From: CAWBRT01 sp050015355
Lineage (GTDB): Bacteria; Acidobacteriota; Terriglobia; Terriglobales; Acidobacteriaceae
Reading direction: 5' to 3'
DNA length: 64,000 nt
Assembly: GCA_050015355.1 (NCBI GenBank)
Contig: JBEKBO010000002.1
Location: 24,025-88,024 of the forward strand
Both the position numbers and the translations under genes were made by a program. The notes beneath the pieces are model-generated. The model was not told the origin of the DNA. It worked only from the letters and a program-made list of their open reading frames with translations, and did no database searches. The stretch's first letter is position 1; each line of letters begins with the position of its first letter. Shown in pieces: positions 39,779 to 49,372 of this stretch.

Positions 39779-41020
39779 ATGAGCAACAAAACGAAAAAGT
39801 GGTTTACCAGCCCTTGGAATTTTGCCGAGGAAGTAAGGTCGCAACTCAAATTTGCTCCCAAGATCGAGTTGCACGACGTCACGTTGCGCGACGGCGAGCA
39901 GCAAGCCGGCGTGACCTTCCGCAAGGACGATAAGGTTCGCATCGCCGAACTGCTGGCCGAGGCGGGCGTGCACCGCATCGAAGCCGGCATGCCGGCGGTT
40001 TCCAAAGAAGACGAGCTGGCCATCAAGGAAATCGTCAAGCGCAAGCTCGGCCCCAAGATTTTCGCTTTTGGCCGCTGCATGAAGGAAGACGTCCAGCGGG
40101 CCGTTGATTGCGGCGTCGATGGCATAGTCATGGAAGTGCCGTCGAGCGATCACATCATCAAGTATGCCTACAAGTGGCCTCTGGAAAAAGCCGTCAATCT
40201 GTCGATCGAGGCCACACAGTACGCCAAGAAAAACGGCCTTTACACGGTCTTCTTTCCCATCGATGCCTCGCGCGCCGATATCAACTGGTTTCTGGACCTG
40301 ATCCAGCGCATCGCCAAGGAAGGCCACATGGACGCGCTGGCGGTGGTTGACACCTTCGGCGGTTGCTCGCCGCACGCCATCCCTTACCTGATCAAGAAGA
40401 TCAAGGAGCGCATCAATAAGCCACTCGAGACCCATTTCCACGACGATTTCGGCATGGGCTCGGCCAACACGGTGCTCGGCCTGGCCTCCGGTGCCAACGT
40501 GGCGCACACGACCATTTCCGCGCTCGGCGAGCGGGCCGGCAACGCCGCTTACGAAGACGTGGTCATGACACTGCTGACAATGTACGGCATCGATCTGGGA
40601 ATCAAGACCGAGAAGCTCTACGCGATTTCCAAGGAGGTGCTTGCCATGGCGGGGGTTCGGGTGCGCCCGAATCGCGGCATCTTCGGCGACGATATCTTCA
40701 AGGTCGAGTCCGGCATCATCTCCGGCTGGGTCAGGAACTGCGGCGACGAGCATGCACTTGAGCTCTGCCCATACCGTTGGGACCTTGTCGGCCACGATGC
40801 ACCGGAGATCGTGCTGGGCAAGAACAGCGGCGCGGATTCAATCAAGATATGGCTGGAACGGATCGGTCATCCGCTGCCTAGCGAAGAAGTCCAAATGGAG
40901 ATATTGCTCAAGGTCAAGTCGCGCGCCCTGGAGAAGAAAGGGGTGCTGACGTTGCGCGACTTTGAGAATATTCTCGCCAAATTCCCGCTGGCCAAGCCCG
41001 CATCCAAAGCAGGCGACTAG
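39779..41020 (+). CDS. LeuA/homocitrate-synthase-family aldol-type synthase
   Basis: About 413 residues of the HMG-CoA-lyase-like TIM barrel: ELHDVTLRDGEQQAGVTF (metal-binding Asp with RDGEQ), THFHDDFGMGSAN (HXH metal site with the D) and LGERAGNAAYEDV. A short C-terminal region without the full LeuA regulatory domain follows. Condensation of acetyl-CoA with a 2-oxo acid is the expected reaction (isopropylmalate, citramalate or homocitrate synthase-like); the substrate is not decided by sequence alone. CAGGAGTGAGG precedes the ATG at 39779. It is followed by an intrinsic terminator, so it is probably a single transcription unit. Confidence 0.85.
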   Translation: MSNKTKKWFTSPWNFAEEVRSQLKFAPKIELHDVTLRDGEQQAGVTFRKDDKVRIAELLAEAGVHRIEAGMPAVSKEDELAIKEIVKRKLGPKIFAFGRCMKEDVQRAVDCGVDGIVMEVPSSDHIIKYAYKWPLEKAVNLSIEATQYAKKNGLYTVFFPIDASRADINWFLDLIQRIAKEGHMDALAVVDTFGGCSPHAIPYLIKKIKERINKPLETHFHDDFGMGSANTVLGLASGANVAHTTISALGERAGNAAYEDVVMTLLTMYGIDLGIKTEKLYAISKEVLAMAGVRVRPNRGIFGDDIFKVESGIISGWVRNCGDEHALELCPYRWDLVGHDAPEIVLGKNSGADSIKIWLERIGHPLPSEEVQMEILLKVKSRALEKKGVLTLRDFENILAKFPLAKPASKAGD

Positions 41021-41058
41021 CAGATCGGAAAGCCTTCTATAACGCCAGGAGCAAACTC

Positions 41059-41090
41059 ACCGGCCGCGATTCCGTGGCCGGTTTTGTTTT
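41059..41090 (+). terminator. intrinsic terminator after the LeuA-like gene
   Basis: ACCGGCC pairs with GGCCGGT around a ten-base loop and is followed by TTTGTTTT, 39 bases after the stop. The following 310 bases to the next gene contain nothing recognisable. Confidence 0.88.
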
Positions 41091-41402
41091 CCCCGTGCTT
41101 TTTCGCGTTTCGCCTTTCGCTCTGGACCAAGGCGTTTCCCTTACCCGGCGGCTGTCGCTCGGGCCATTCTGTCCGTTTAGCACCGCTTTAGTTCGATTCA
41201 GGCTCTGCTGGAGGCATTTGACTGTAACGCAGTTTCGAGATTCGTCTTGACTGCGGGTGAAAACCCGACCTATCATTCACTACCGATACTCAGAAGTCAT
41301 CATAGAGCCGGACGATCTGAACGTGCTGCAGGAACCACTGTGCTCCTGATAGCGAAGCTGTATGCGTGACCCATCCCGAAATCGTTTACGAGGAGTTCCC
41401 GA

Positions 41403-42731
41403 ATGGCTGACTTAAAGACCGTCGAACCTGGGGCATCGACTGCATTCAAGGCGTCCCCGGAGTTCGAAAACGCAACCTATCGAAAAGTAACTATACGTCT
41501 GCTGCCGTTTCTCATGTTGTGCTACATCGTTGCCTACCTGGACCGCGTGAATGTGGGCTTCGCCAAGCTCCAGATGCTCGGCGATCTCAAGTTCAGTGAG
41601 ACAGTCTACGGGCTCGGCGCCGGCATGTTCTTCATTGGTTACTTCTTTTTTGAAGTCCCAAGCAACATCATCCTGCACAAGGTGGGTGCGCGCATCTGGA
41701 TCACCCGCATCATGATCACCTGGGGAATTATCTCGGCGCTCACACTTTTGGTGAAAACGCCGATGCAGTTTTATTTGGTCCGCTTCTTCCTCGGCGCAGC
41801 CGAGGCGGGTTTCTTCCCCGGAATCATTTTGTTCCTCACGTATTGGTATCCCTCGCACCGCCGCGCCAAGATGGTGGGCATCTTCATGGTCGGAATCCCG
41901 ATGGCCGGGATGATCGGCGGCCCGCTCTCCGGCGCCATTATGTCGATGACTCACGGCGCTGCGGGTTGGCCTGGCTGGAAGTGGATGTTCCTTCTCGAGG
42001 CCGTACCTTCTCTTATTATGGGTGTCGCCTGCATTTGCTATCTCAGTAGCAGGATTCGCGACGCCAAATGGCTCAGCGAACAGGAAAAACAGCTTCTCGA
42101 GCACTACGTCGCTGAGGAAGCCAAGGAAAAGAAAGAGCATCCTTCTATCTTGGCCGTATTCGCCGACGGCCGCATCTGGCTGATGTGCTGGATTTACTTC
42201 ACCGTCGCTCTGGGTCAATACGCGTTGACGCTGTGGATCCCCACCCTCCTCAAGGATGCCGGAGTCAAAGGCGTATTCAATATCGGCATGGTATCAGCCA
42301 TTCCATACATTTGTACTGCCATTATGATGGTCGTGCTTGGAGCCAGTGCCGACAAGCGGCGTGAGCGCCGTTGGCATGAGGCTGGTCCCATGCTTGTGGG
42401 CGCCTCAGCTTTGGTTCTGAGTATGATGGTTGGTGGCGGGAACACGATACTGGCCGTCATATTGCTATCGATCGCGGCGGCTGGGATCATTCCCGCAGCG
42501 CCTATGTTCTGGGCGCTGCCTACCTCATTCCTCGCGGGTACGGCGGCGGCGGCCGGCATCGCTTGGATCAACTCGGTTGCCAATCTCGGCGGCTTCGTCG
42601 CCCCCTTCGCCATTGGCTATCTCAAGGACCTGACGCATGGCAACTTGATCCCCATGATCGTCATGGCCGTTATTGTGGCTGCGGGAGGGCTTACGGTGCT
42701 CTCGCTGCCCAAACACATGGTCAACAAGTAG
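41403..42731 (+). CDS. MFS transporter, anion:cation symporter (ACS) group
   Basis: 442 residues with 12 predicted membrane segments. MFS/ACS signatures: YLDRVNVGFAKLQM after helix 1, FFIGYFFFEVPSNI, RFFLGAAEAGFFPG and a central cytosolic loop (about 190-225). Members import organic acids such as tartrate, phthalate or glucarate with protons. The substrate is unknown; the convergent neighbour is an MmgE/PrpD-like protein, often next to such carriers. The start is ATG at 41403, with GAGG in the ten bases upstream. Confidence 0.9.
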   Translation: MADLKTVEPGASTAFKASPEFENATYRKVTIRLLPFLMLCYIVAYLDRVNVGFAKLQMLGDLKFSETVYGLGAGMFFIGYFFFEVPSNIILHKVGARIWITRIMITWGIISALTLLVKTPMQFYLVRFFLGAAEAGFFPGIILFLTYWYPSHRRAKMVGIFMVGIPMAGMIGGPLSGAIMSMTHGAAGWPGWKWMFLLEAVPSLIMGVACICYLSSRIRDAKWLSEQEKQLLEHYVAEEAKEKKEHPSILAVFADGRIWLMCWIYFTVALGQYALTLWIPTLLKDAGVKGVFNIGMVSAIPYICTAIMMVVLGASADKRRERRWHEAGPMLVGASALVLSMMVGGGNTILAVILLSIAAAGIIPAAPMFWALPTSFLAGTAAAAGIAWINSVANLGGFVAPFAIGYLKDLTHGNLIPMIVMAVIVAAGGLTVLSLPKHMVNK

Positions 42732-42829
42732 GATTCGTCGGCCACAGTGCAATTGCCCGCAAGCTGAATCGGCTCGCCGGAGAAGTTCCAGTGAGCCGAT
42801 TTACTTTTGCGCCTCGTGCCTGGCCGCAA

Positions 42830-44302
42830 TTACACGACTGCCGCTTGCGCGATTGCGGCGGCGCTGGGCAGCTTCTCGACACCCCAGCAGGCGTCCAGCA
42901 GCCGCCGGATCTGCGGAGCCGGCAGGATGCCTTCCGCGAGATCGCTGAACTTCGCCTCCAGCGCGCTGTCAGTCATTGGCACCTCAACACTGCCGACGGC
43001 ATGTTGGATGTACTTGTGCAACTTCCGGCCATCCTTCAGCACAATGGTAAGGTCAACTTGCTCCGGCTTGACGGATGGATCGATAACCGGTATCACCTTG
43101 CTCCGCAGGCCGACAACAATCGGGTCGCGAACGGCCCGTTCGCTGAACTGCTTCTCGCCGCCCGCGCCCTCTACGATTGCGACCGCCACGGAATGGTAGA
43201 TGCTGAACTTCCCCTCCAGGCCTTCATAGGGAGTCTTCTTGCCGGTCAATTCGAGCACCAGCGGATTGACGCGCAAGTCAACGTGGTCAACCTGATCGGC
43301 CGTCACTTTGTACTCATTGCGCAACTGTATGGCCGCGTCGATCGCGGGATGCAGTACAATTCCGCAGGCAAACGGTTTATACGTGTTGAGCGCCGCTTCG
43401 TAACGTTTCCCCAAGCCCTCCGTGATTTCCCGGTAATCCTGCCTCGTGCTGACGGTGTTTGCCCATCCGCGCTTAGCTTCAATCATCTCGTCGGAGCTGG
43501 TGAAATTCCTGGAAGCAAGGATGGCGGCGACCAGGCCGTCGTTGGCCGCGCGGCCCGGATTAAAGCTCTTGTTCATCGACCCGAACGACTCGCGCAAGCC
43601 GATCGGCTGCGAGGCAGCCAGTCCCAGAGCCCAGACCATCTGCTGTTCAGTGAGGCCAAGGAGCATGCCTGATGCCGCGGCAGCGCCAAACACCCCACAG
43701 GTTCCGGTGCTGTGCCAGCCGCGGTCGTAGTGCTCGGGACTGACGCAATTGCCCACGCGCAGCGCAACCTCGACTCCGATGACCACTGCGTTCAGGAAGT
43801 CCTTGCCCGAAACCGGCCGGTACTCGGCCAGCGCCAGGATGGCAGGGATCACCGGCGTCCCGGGATGAATGATGGTGCGCAGGTGCGTGTCGTCATAGTC
43901 AAAAATATGGGCGCTGATGCCGTTGATCATAGCTGCATTCAGGATGTCGAAGCGTTCGCGCCGCCCCAAAATGCTGGCTTGGGGAGGTCCGGAAAATGGA
44001 GCCATCGCGGCAACTGCATCGTTGACTCCTTCGTGATGCGAGGCGCCGACGGCAACCCCCACGAAATTCAGCAGCGTCCGGACTCCCTCTTTCCGCACCG
44101 CAGGGGGCAGGTCCTCGTATTTCGCATTTACCACATACCGCGCCAGTGTCCGGGTGACTCCCTTGGCGGGGGGAAGACTCTGGGCACTGCCTCCGGCATT
44201 GCCGGTTTGGGGTGCTGCGAGCAAGGGTTTGTAACTACCGGCGGCCGCAAGAGAAGCAGCAGTGGCCGCACGCAAGAAAGAACGGCGATCAAGATCGAAC
44301 AT
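42830..44302 (-). CDS. MmgE/PrpD family protein with a Tat signal
   Basis: About 490 residues. The twin-arginine signal DRRSFLRAATAASLAAAG opens the protein, followed by a typical MmgE/PrpD fold from about residue 45 (LARYVVNAKYEDLPPAV, SAHIFDYDDTH, HSTGTCGVFGAAAASG, AACGI-like FACGIVLHPAID). Family members include 2-methylcitrate dehydratase and are normally cytoplasmic. The Tat signal predicts export. The ATG at 44302 is chosen because the twin Arg follows at residues 6-7. It diverges from the malate synthase gene across 418 bp in which I see no repeats or regulatory motif. Confidence 0.88.
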   Translation of the reverse strand: MFDLDRRSFLRAATAASLAAAGSYKPLLAAPQTGNAGGSAQSLPPAKGVTRTLARYVVNAKYEDLPPAVRKEGVRTLLNFVGVAVGASHHEGVNDAVAAMAPFSGPPQASILGRRERFDILNAAMINGISAHIFDYDDTHLRTIIHPGTPVIPAILALAEYRPVSGKDFLNAVVIGVEVALRVGNCVSPEHYDRGWHSTGTCGVFGAAAASGMLLGLTEQQMVWALGLAASQPIGLRESFGSMNKSFNPGRAANDGLVAAILASRNFTSSDEMIEAKRGWANTVSTRQDYREITEGLGKRYEAALNTYKPFACGIVLHPAIDAAIQLRNEYKVTADQVDHVDLRVNPLVLELTGKKTPYEGLEGKFSIYHSVAVAIVEGAGGEKQFSERAVRDPIVVGLRSKVIPVIDPSVKPEQVDLTIVLKDGRKLHKYIQHAVGSVEVPMTDSALEAKFSDLAEGILPAPQIRRLLDACWGVEKLPSAAAIAQAAVV

Positions 44303-44720
44303 GGCGCGAATCCCCCACGAAGTAATGGCTGCAGCGTTTGCCATTGATATCAAATTGCGGCCAGCAAAACAACCGCAACTAACAGGCGCGAGGGAAAAAG
44401 AAGCTAAATAATCCCGATACAGAACCCGCCATCGCCTCTTCCCTCCCGTCATAAGGACAGATATAGCCAAGCTTTGGACCAGTATGCTCCGTAGTTACTG
44501 TGTTGGGGTGGACGCCACCGCCGTGCCATGCAGCCGCTATTTCTTGATTTTCGGGGCGTCGTTCGTTAAATACGGGTCGAAAGGCGGCAGAACTGCATCT
44601 ATTTAATTGTTAGGGCTGCATCTGGTTTCCCCATTCCGTCAACGGGCGCCGGATGTTGTGTTGCGGCCCCCAGGGTTCTATTCCGGAATTTCAGTCGGAG
44701 AAAAGAAGAAAGGATATTTG

Positions 44721-46343
44721 ATGAGCGTACATTCCACGACCCCCAACGGGGTCAGAATTGATGCACCCCGTCATCCGGGGCAGGATCAGGTGCTTACGCC
44801 TGAGGCAATTCATTTTTTGGCTGAACTTCAGCGCCGCTTCAATGCTCGCCGTTTGGAACTGCTTGCCGCCCGCCAGCAGCGCCAGAAGCGGCTCGACGCC
44901 GGCGAGAAGCCCGATTTTCTGCCGGAAACGAAGCACATTCGCGAATCCGAATGGACCGTTGCTCCCATTCCGGCCGATCTCCAGGACCGCCGCATTGAGA
45001 TCACCGGACCTACTGACCGTAAGATGATTATCAATGCGCTGAACTCGGGCTCCAGCGTTTTCATGGCCGACTTCGAGGACGCGAACACGCCGACTTGGGG
45101 CAATCTCATCGAAGGTCAGATCAATCTTACCGACGCCATCGCGCGCAAGATTACCTTCAGCGACCCAACCAGCGGGAAGCAGTACAAACTGAACGAGAAG
45201 ACGGCGGTATTGTTCGTCCGTCCCCGAGGCTGGCACCTCGATGAAGAGCATATTGTGATCGACGGCAAGCCTCTGTCGGGCTCGCTCTTCGACTTTGGGC
45301 TCTACTTCTTCCGCAACGCGAAGGCGCTGCTGGCGTCCGGCACCGGCCCATACTTTTACCTGCCGAAAATGGAGAGCCATCTCGAAGCCCAGCTGTGGAA
45401 CGACGTTTTCACCTACTCTCAGCAGGCTTTGGGCGTGCCTCACGGCAGCATCCGTGCCACGGTCCTCATTGAGACGATTCTGGCCGCGTTTGAAACCGAT
45501 GAGATTCTCTACGAGCTGCGCGATCACTCCGCCGGCTTGAACTGCGGCAGATGGGATTACATCTTCAGCTTTATCAAGAAGTTCTCGAACGATCCCAACG
45601 CGGTCATGCCCGATCGCGGGCAGGTCGGCATGACGGCGCACTTCATGCGCTCGTATAGCAAGATGGTCATCCGCGATTGCCATCGGCGCAACATCCACGC
45701 CATGGGCGGCATGTCCGCCTTCATCCCCGTCAAGAGCGATCCGGAAATCAACGAGAAGGCGATGGCCCAGGTTCGCGCCGACAAGGAGCGTGAAGCCACC
45801 GACGGTCACGACGGAACATGGGTGGCTCATCCCGGCCTGGTGGCCATTGCCAAGGAACCCTTCGACCGCCTGATGCCGCAACCGAACCAGATCGACAAGA
45901 AGCTTCCCGGGTTCCGGGTTACGGCTGCCGATCTGCTGCAAGTTCCAAAAGGCGACATCACCGAGGCCGGCCTCAGACAGAACCTCGTGGTCGGGATGGG
46001 GTACCTGGAATCCTGGCTGCGCGGCATCGGCTGCGTGCCCTTGTTCCACTTGATGGAAGATGCGGCGACGGCGGAAATCAGCCGTTCCCAGCTTTGGCAG
46101 TGGATTCGCCACGGCGCGCATCTGAAGGACGGCCGAAAGATCGACGTGGCGCTCTGCGATGCCATTCTGCATGAAGAGCTGGCAAAAGCCAAGGCAAGCG
46201 TCCCTGCCGGCCAGTATCCCTCTTACGACAAAGCGGCCGAGTTGATGCGCCAGATGTACACTTCGCCGACGTTTGTCGATTTCCTCACGATTCCCGCCTA
46301 CCACGAGCTCATCAGGCAGGAACGTATGCGCAAGGCCGCATAG
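44721..46343 (+). CDS. aceB: malate synthase A
   Basis: About 540 residues, normal length for form A. Hallmarks: VFMADFEDANTPTWGN, LFVRPRGWHLDEEH, YFYLPKMESHLEA, VLIETILAAFETDEIL, LNCGRWDYIFSFIK and the C-terminal EDAATAEISRSQLWQWIRHG with catalytic Asp. It joins glyoxylate and acetyl-CoA to malate. AAAGGATATTTG precedes the ATG at 44721. No isocitrate lyase adjoins it; the FAD oxidase gene at 52524 could be the source of glyoxylate if it is a glycolate oxidase. Two hairpins follow the gene. Confidence 0.96.
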   Translation: MSVHSTTPNGVRIDAPRHPGQDQVLTPEAIHFLAELQRRFNARRLELLAARQQRQKRLDAGEKPDFLPETKHIRESEWTVAPIPADLQDRRIEITGPTDRKMIINALNSGSSVFMADFEDANTPTWGNLIEGQINLTDAIARKITFSDPTSGKQYKLNEKTAVLFVRPRGWHLDEEHIVIDGKPLSGSLFDFGLYFFRNAKALLASGTGPYFYLPKMESHLEAQLWNDVFTYSQQALGVPHGSIRATVLIETILAAFETDEILYELRDHSAGLNCGRWDYIFSFIKKFSNDPNAVMPDRGQVGMTAHFMRSYSKMVIRDCHRRNIHAMGGMSAFIPVKSDPEINEKAMAQVRADKEREATDGHDGTWVAHPGLVAIAKEPFDRLMPQPNQIDKKLPGFRVTAADLLQVPKGDITEAGLRQNLVVGMGYLESWLRGIGCVPLFHLMEDAATAEISRSQLWQWIRHGAHLKDGRKIDVALCDAILHEELAKAKASVPAGQYPSYDKAAELMRQMYTSPTFVDFLTIPAYHELIRQERMRKAA

Positions 46344-46353
46344 AACTCAACTT

Positions 46354-46379
46354 CGGCGAGTGTCAAACACCACTCGCCG
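46354..46379 (+). other. stem-loop directly after aceB
   Basis: CGGCGAGTG pairs with CACTCGCCG around an eight-base loop, ten bases after the stop. It has no T run. Confidence 0.55.
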
Positions 46380-46416
46380 GGGAGCCCGGCACTGCTCATG
46401 AGGCCGGGAAGCGACA

Positions 46417-46466
46417 AAACGAGCGCCGGAATCGCAACCTCGATTCATCCGGCGCTCGTTTCGCTT
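46417..46466 (+). terminator. strong intrinsic-type terminator after aceB
   Basis: A perfect 14-base inverted repeat, AAACGAGCGCCGGA and TCCGGCGCTCGTTT, with a 17-base loop. It ends in TTTCGCTTTCT, so it may act in both directions. Confidence 0.8.
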
Positions 46467-46511
46467 TCTGTGTGCAATTCGATTGCGGTTGGTTATCCGT
46501 ATCCCGCAGCT

Positions 46512-46701
46512 TAGAGCAGTTCCAGAGCTGGTGTATCCCGATCTCCCAAGGAGGCGTCATCCCGACCGAAGCGGAGCGGAGTGGAGGGATCTTGTGTTTC
46601 TTCCAGTAAACGCAACACAAGATTCCTCGACTCGCGACGCGAAGCGTCGCTCGCTCGGAATGACGTTCATCTCTTGGGATACAGCATCTCTGGAATTCTA
46701 G
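46512..46701. repeat. palindromic element with GTGTATCCC inverted ends
   Basis: The left end TAGAGCAGTTCCAGAGCTGG-TGTATCCC is inverted at the right as GGGATACAG-CATCTCTGGAATTCTA. The internal arms CGAAGCG, GGGATCTTGTGTTTCTTCC and CAACACAAGATTCCTCG also pair. The ends belong to the family at 15634, 52226 and 58844. Confidence 0.85.
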
Positions 46702-46704
46702 AAA

Positions 46705-46926
46705 CTACGAGGCTTGGCGGTGCGTTCGCGTCAGCAGCTTGCGAGCCTTGTCCAGCGCCTGCTGCTCCGCCTCCCGCCGGTTTGCGCCTCTCGCGCGCGC
46801 AAGCCATGCACCCGGAGAAACATTGTCCGCGGTGCAATGGAATTGCTCGCCGAGTTTGTACGAGGTCAGGCGAATCTGCCACCCATTCAGTTCGATTTTT
46901 CGTTCGCTATAGGCTTCCGGCTTCAT
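46705..46926 (-). CDS. small conserved-looking protein, unknown
   Basis: 73 residues. The sequence starts right after the stop of the rhodanese gene (three bases between), with the same orientation, so the two are probably cotranscribed. The composition is that of a real folded small protein: an amphipathic strand pair (LNGWQIRLTSYKLGEQFHC) and a basic helix (NRREAEQQALDKARKLL). The alternation resembles half of a small alpha/beta fold such as a dsRBD-like unit, but I cannot assign it. The stop lies against a palindromic element. Confidence 0.6.
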   Translation of the reverse strand: MKPEAYSERKIELNGWQIRLTSYKLGEQFHCTADNVSPGAWLARARGANRREAEQQALDKARKLLTRTHRQAS

Positions 46927-46929
46927 CGT

Positions 46930-47796
46930 TCAAGCCGCCTTGGCGGCGGGAGTTCCGCCCCTTTCGACAGGAGCTCCAACCAGGTTGCCCCACTCTGTCC
47001 ATGAGCCGTCGTAGTTTGTCACGTCCTGGAACCCGAGCAGGTATTTCAAGACAAACCAGGTGTGGCTGGAGCGCTCGCCTATGCGGCAATACGCCACCAC
47101 AGGCTTGCTGCCGTCGATGCCTTCCGATCCGTAGAGCCGCTTCAGATCGTCATACGACTTGAACGTCCCGTCATCGTTGCACGCCATGCCCCAGGGGATG
47201 TTGCGCGCCGTCGGGATGTGACCGCCTCGCTGGCACGTCTCCGGCAGGCCCGGAGGCGACAGTATCTCGCCGCTAAACTCCTGCGGGCTGCGCACGTCCA
47301 CCAGCGCTGCCGTGCTCCGCGCGCTTGCCTCCTGCGCTTGCGGCAGAAATGCTCGCAGCGAAAGATCGGCCTTGGCGGCCTTGTACTGGGTTTTGGTAGT
47401 CTTTGGCGTTACGGAAGACAGGTCCCTCGCCTCCGCGATCCACTTCTTGCGGCCCCCGTTCATGAGGCGGACGTCTTTGTGCCCGTAGATCTTCATCTGC
47501 CAGAATGCCCAGGCGGCGAACCAGTTGTTGTTATCGCCGTATAGCACCACGGTTGTGTTGTTGCCGATGCCCGAGTCCATCATGAGCTGTTCAAATGCCG
47601 ATGGCGAGAGGATATCGCGCCGCACCGTATCGCAAAGCTGCGAATTCCAAGCCCACGCGATGGCACCAGGGATGTGCCCTTCATCGTAAGCCGCCGTGTT
47701 CACATCTACTTCCACCATACGAACGCTTGGATCGCCTGCATGCGCCTCGACCCAATCGGTGCTCACCAGAGCTTCTGGTTTTGCGTAATTACTCAT
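46930..47796 (-). CDS. thiosulfate sulfurtransferase, two rhodanese domains
   Basis: About 288 residues: an inactive N-terminal rhodanese domain (VEVDVNTAAYDEGHIPGA) and an active C-terminal one with the persulfide Cys in YCRIGERSSHTW. The CRXGXR(S/T) loop is typical of thiosulfate sulfurtransferases of the SseA/CysA type. It transfers sulfane sulfur to thiol acceptors. A GGGGGATT box precedes the ATG at 47796. It stands in a minus-strand group with another rhodanese and a small protein, back to back with the cysteine synthesis genes, which need a sulfur donor. Confidence 0.92.
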   Translation of the reverse strand: MSNYAKPEALVSTDWVEAHAGDPSVRMVEVDVNTAAYDEGHIPGAIAWAWNSQLCDTVRRDILSPSAFEQLMMDSGIGNNTTVVLYGDNNNWFAAWAFWQMKIYGHKDVRLMNGGRKKWIAEARDLSSVTPKTTKTQYKAAKADLSLRAFLPQAQEASARSTAALVDVRSPQEFSGEILSPPGLPETCQRGGHIPTARNIPWGMACNDDGTFKSYDDLKRLYGSEGIDGSKPVVAYCRIGERSSHTWFVLKYLLGFQDVTNYDGSWTEWGNLVGAPVERGGTPAAKAA

Positions 47797-47830
47797 TAAT
47801 CCCCCAAGTGAAAATCTCAAAAATTTCAGG

Positions 47831-48205
47831 TCACGCCGCCAGCGGAAATCCCTTGTCCCGCCAGCCTCGAACCCCTCCGTCCATTGAGAGCACATTCCGG
47901 TAGCCCATCTTGCGGAGATTATCGGCGGCCAAAGCCGAACGGAATCCGCCTCCGCAATAGAGAACGATGGGCGTGTTCAGGTCCGGAACCTTCTGCTCGA
48001 TGTCGCGCTCGATCGTTCCCTTCCCCATATGCAGCGCCCCTGGAATATGGTCCTTGGCAAATTCGCTCTCCTCACGCACGTCGATGAGAACGAACTGCTC
48101 GCTTTCTTGCAGCTTTGCCTTCACCTCATCCAGAGTCACTTCTTGGATTCGCTTTTTCGCGTCCGTGACGATCTCCAGAAAACGAGGCGAGTGTTGATGT
48201 GCCAT
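47831..48205 (-). CDS. single-domain rhodanese
   Basis: 124 residues, one rhodanese domain: VLIDVREESEFAKDHIPGALHM, then the active-site loop YCGGGFRSALAADNL with the Cys persulfide position, and MDGGVRGWRDKGFP. It is the first gene of the minus-strand group and is separated by 34 bases from the two-domain enzyme. It probably relays sulfur in the cytoplasm, perhaps to the MoeZ-like protein encoded on the other strand. Confidence 0.9.
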   Translation of the reverse strand: MAHQHSPRFLEIVTDAKKRIQEVTLDEVKAKLQESEQFVLIDVREESEFAKDHIPGALHMGKGTIERDIEQKVPDLNTPIVLYCGGGFRSALAADNLRKMGYRNVLSMDGGVRGWRDKGFPLAA

Positions 48206-48352
48206 TGCCGACTCCTGAGTAGACGTATGCCATCAGATGACTGGCCTTGGCATCCAGATGCCCTGACGGCCGCGGACGGTTCATGTAAAACGCGATCCGG
48301 CAGCTCTCAAAAACCCTGATCCGGCAATTCGTCTTTCCCCATCCAATAGGTT

Positions 48353-49297
48353 ATGTCGCGAGAGCACGCCAAGCTGGCAATCGTCCCCCACTTATTGGGG
48401 CAAAGTGCGCTGGAACGCATTGGCAATACGCCGCTTCTGCGCTTCGAGCGCATCACGCGCGAGCTCAATGCGCAGGTGCTCGCGAAAGCCGAGTGGGTCA
48501 ATCCCGGCGGCTCGGTCAAGGACCGTGCGGCGGCCAGCATCGTTGCCGAGGCCACCCGCACCGGAAAACTGGTCGCGGGCAAGACTCTGCTGGACTCCAC
48601 CAGCGGCAACACGGGAATCGCCTACGCCATGCTGGGCGCGGCTCAGGGCTTCCCTGTCACTCTCTGCCTGCCGTCCAACGTTTCTCCCGAGCGCAAACGC
48701 ATGCTGCAAGCCTATGGGGCGGAAATGATCTTTACAGACCCGGGCGAGGGCTCCGATGGCGCCATACGAAAAGCCCGCGAGCTCGCCTCCGCCGCGCCGG
48801 ACCAATACTTTTACGCCGACCAGTATTCCAACGACGCCAACTGGCGCGCCCACTACTACACCACGGCAAACGAAATCTGGCGCCAGACCGAGGGCCGCAT
48901 CACCCATTTTGTGGTCGTGCTCGGCACCAGCGGCACATTCATCGGCACGGCTCGAAGGCTGAAGGAGCTGAACCCGCAAATCCTCTGTATCTCCCTGCAG
49001 CCCGATTCGCCCTTCCACGGCATCGAAGGCGCCAAGCACATGCCAACCTCGATCGTTCCCCGGATTTACGACCCCGGCGTCGCCGACTGCAACCTCGGGA
49101 TTGGCACCGAGGAAGCTTACGCCATGATGAAACGCATGGCGCGGGAAGAAGGGCTGCTGGTAGGCATCTCCGCCGGTGCAGCCATGGCCGGCTGCCTGCG
49201 CATCGCGGCCGGCGCAGGCCCCGAAGCCGTGATTGTGACCGTTCTTCCCGATGCCGCCGACAAGTACCTGAGCGAGAGATTCTGGGAAGAGTTTTGA
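48353..49297 (+). CDS. cysM: cysteine synthase of the CysM (sulfur-carrier-dependent) type
   Basis: 314 residues, fold type II PLP enzyme: Lys for PLP in NPGGSVKDRAA, the asparagine loop STSGNTGIAYAM, and the phosphate-binding GTSGTFIGTARRL. Length and neighbours fit the mycobacterial CysM, which uses O-phosphoserine (or O-acetylserine) and a protein thiocarboxylate (CysO) as sulfur donor. The next three genes encode the Mec peptidase, the carrier and its activating enzyme. The C-terminal ISAGAAMAGCL matches the family. The sulfur source is inferred from the gene cluster, not the residue set. Confidence 0.9.
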   Translation: MSREHAKLAIVPHLLGQSALERIGNTPLLRFERITRELNAQVLAKAEWVNPGGSVKDRAAASIVAEATRTGKLVAGKTLLDSTSGNTGIAYAMLGAAQGFPVTLCLPSNVSPERKRMLQAYGAEMIFTDPGEGSDGAIRKARELASAAPDQYFYADQYSNDANWRAHYYTTANEIWRQTEGRITHFVVVLGTSGTFIGTARRLKELNPQILCISLQPDSPFHGIEGAKHMPTSIVPRIYDPGVADCNLGIGTEEAYAMMKRMAREEGLLVGISAGAAMAGCLRIAAGAGPEAVIVTVLPDAADKYLSERFWEEF

Positions 49298-49372
49298 GCC
49301 CCACAGCTTCCATCGAGAGGCCAGACGAGCCTATCCTAAATGTGATTTCTTCCGTCCTCGAATGACCGCTTG

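Noticed and set aside
39779..41020. Specific naming as leuA or citramalate synthase
   Set aside because: The barrel motifs are shared by the whole family and the regulatory domain is not full length.
44691..46304. 537-codon frame antisense to aceB
   Set aside because: Composition typical of the reverse of a high-GC gene; the sense frame is malate synthase over its full length.
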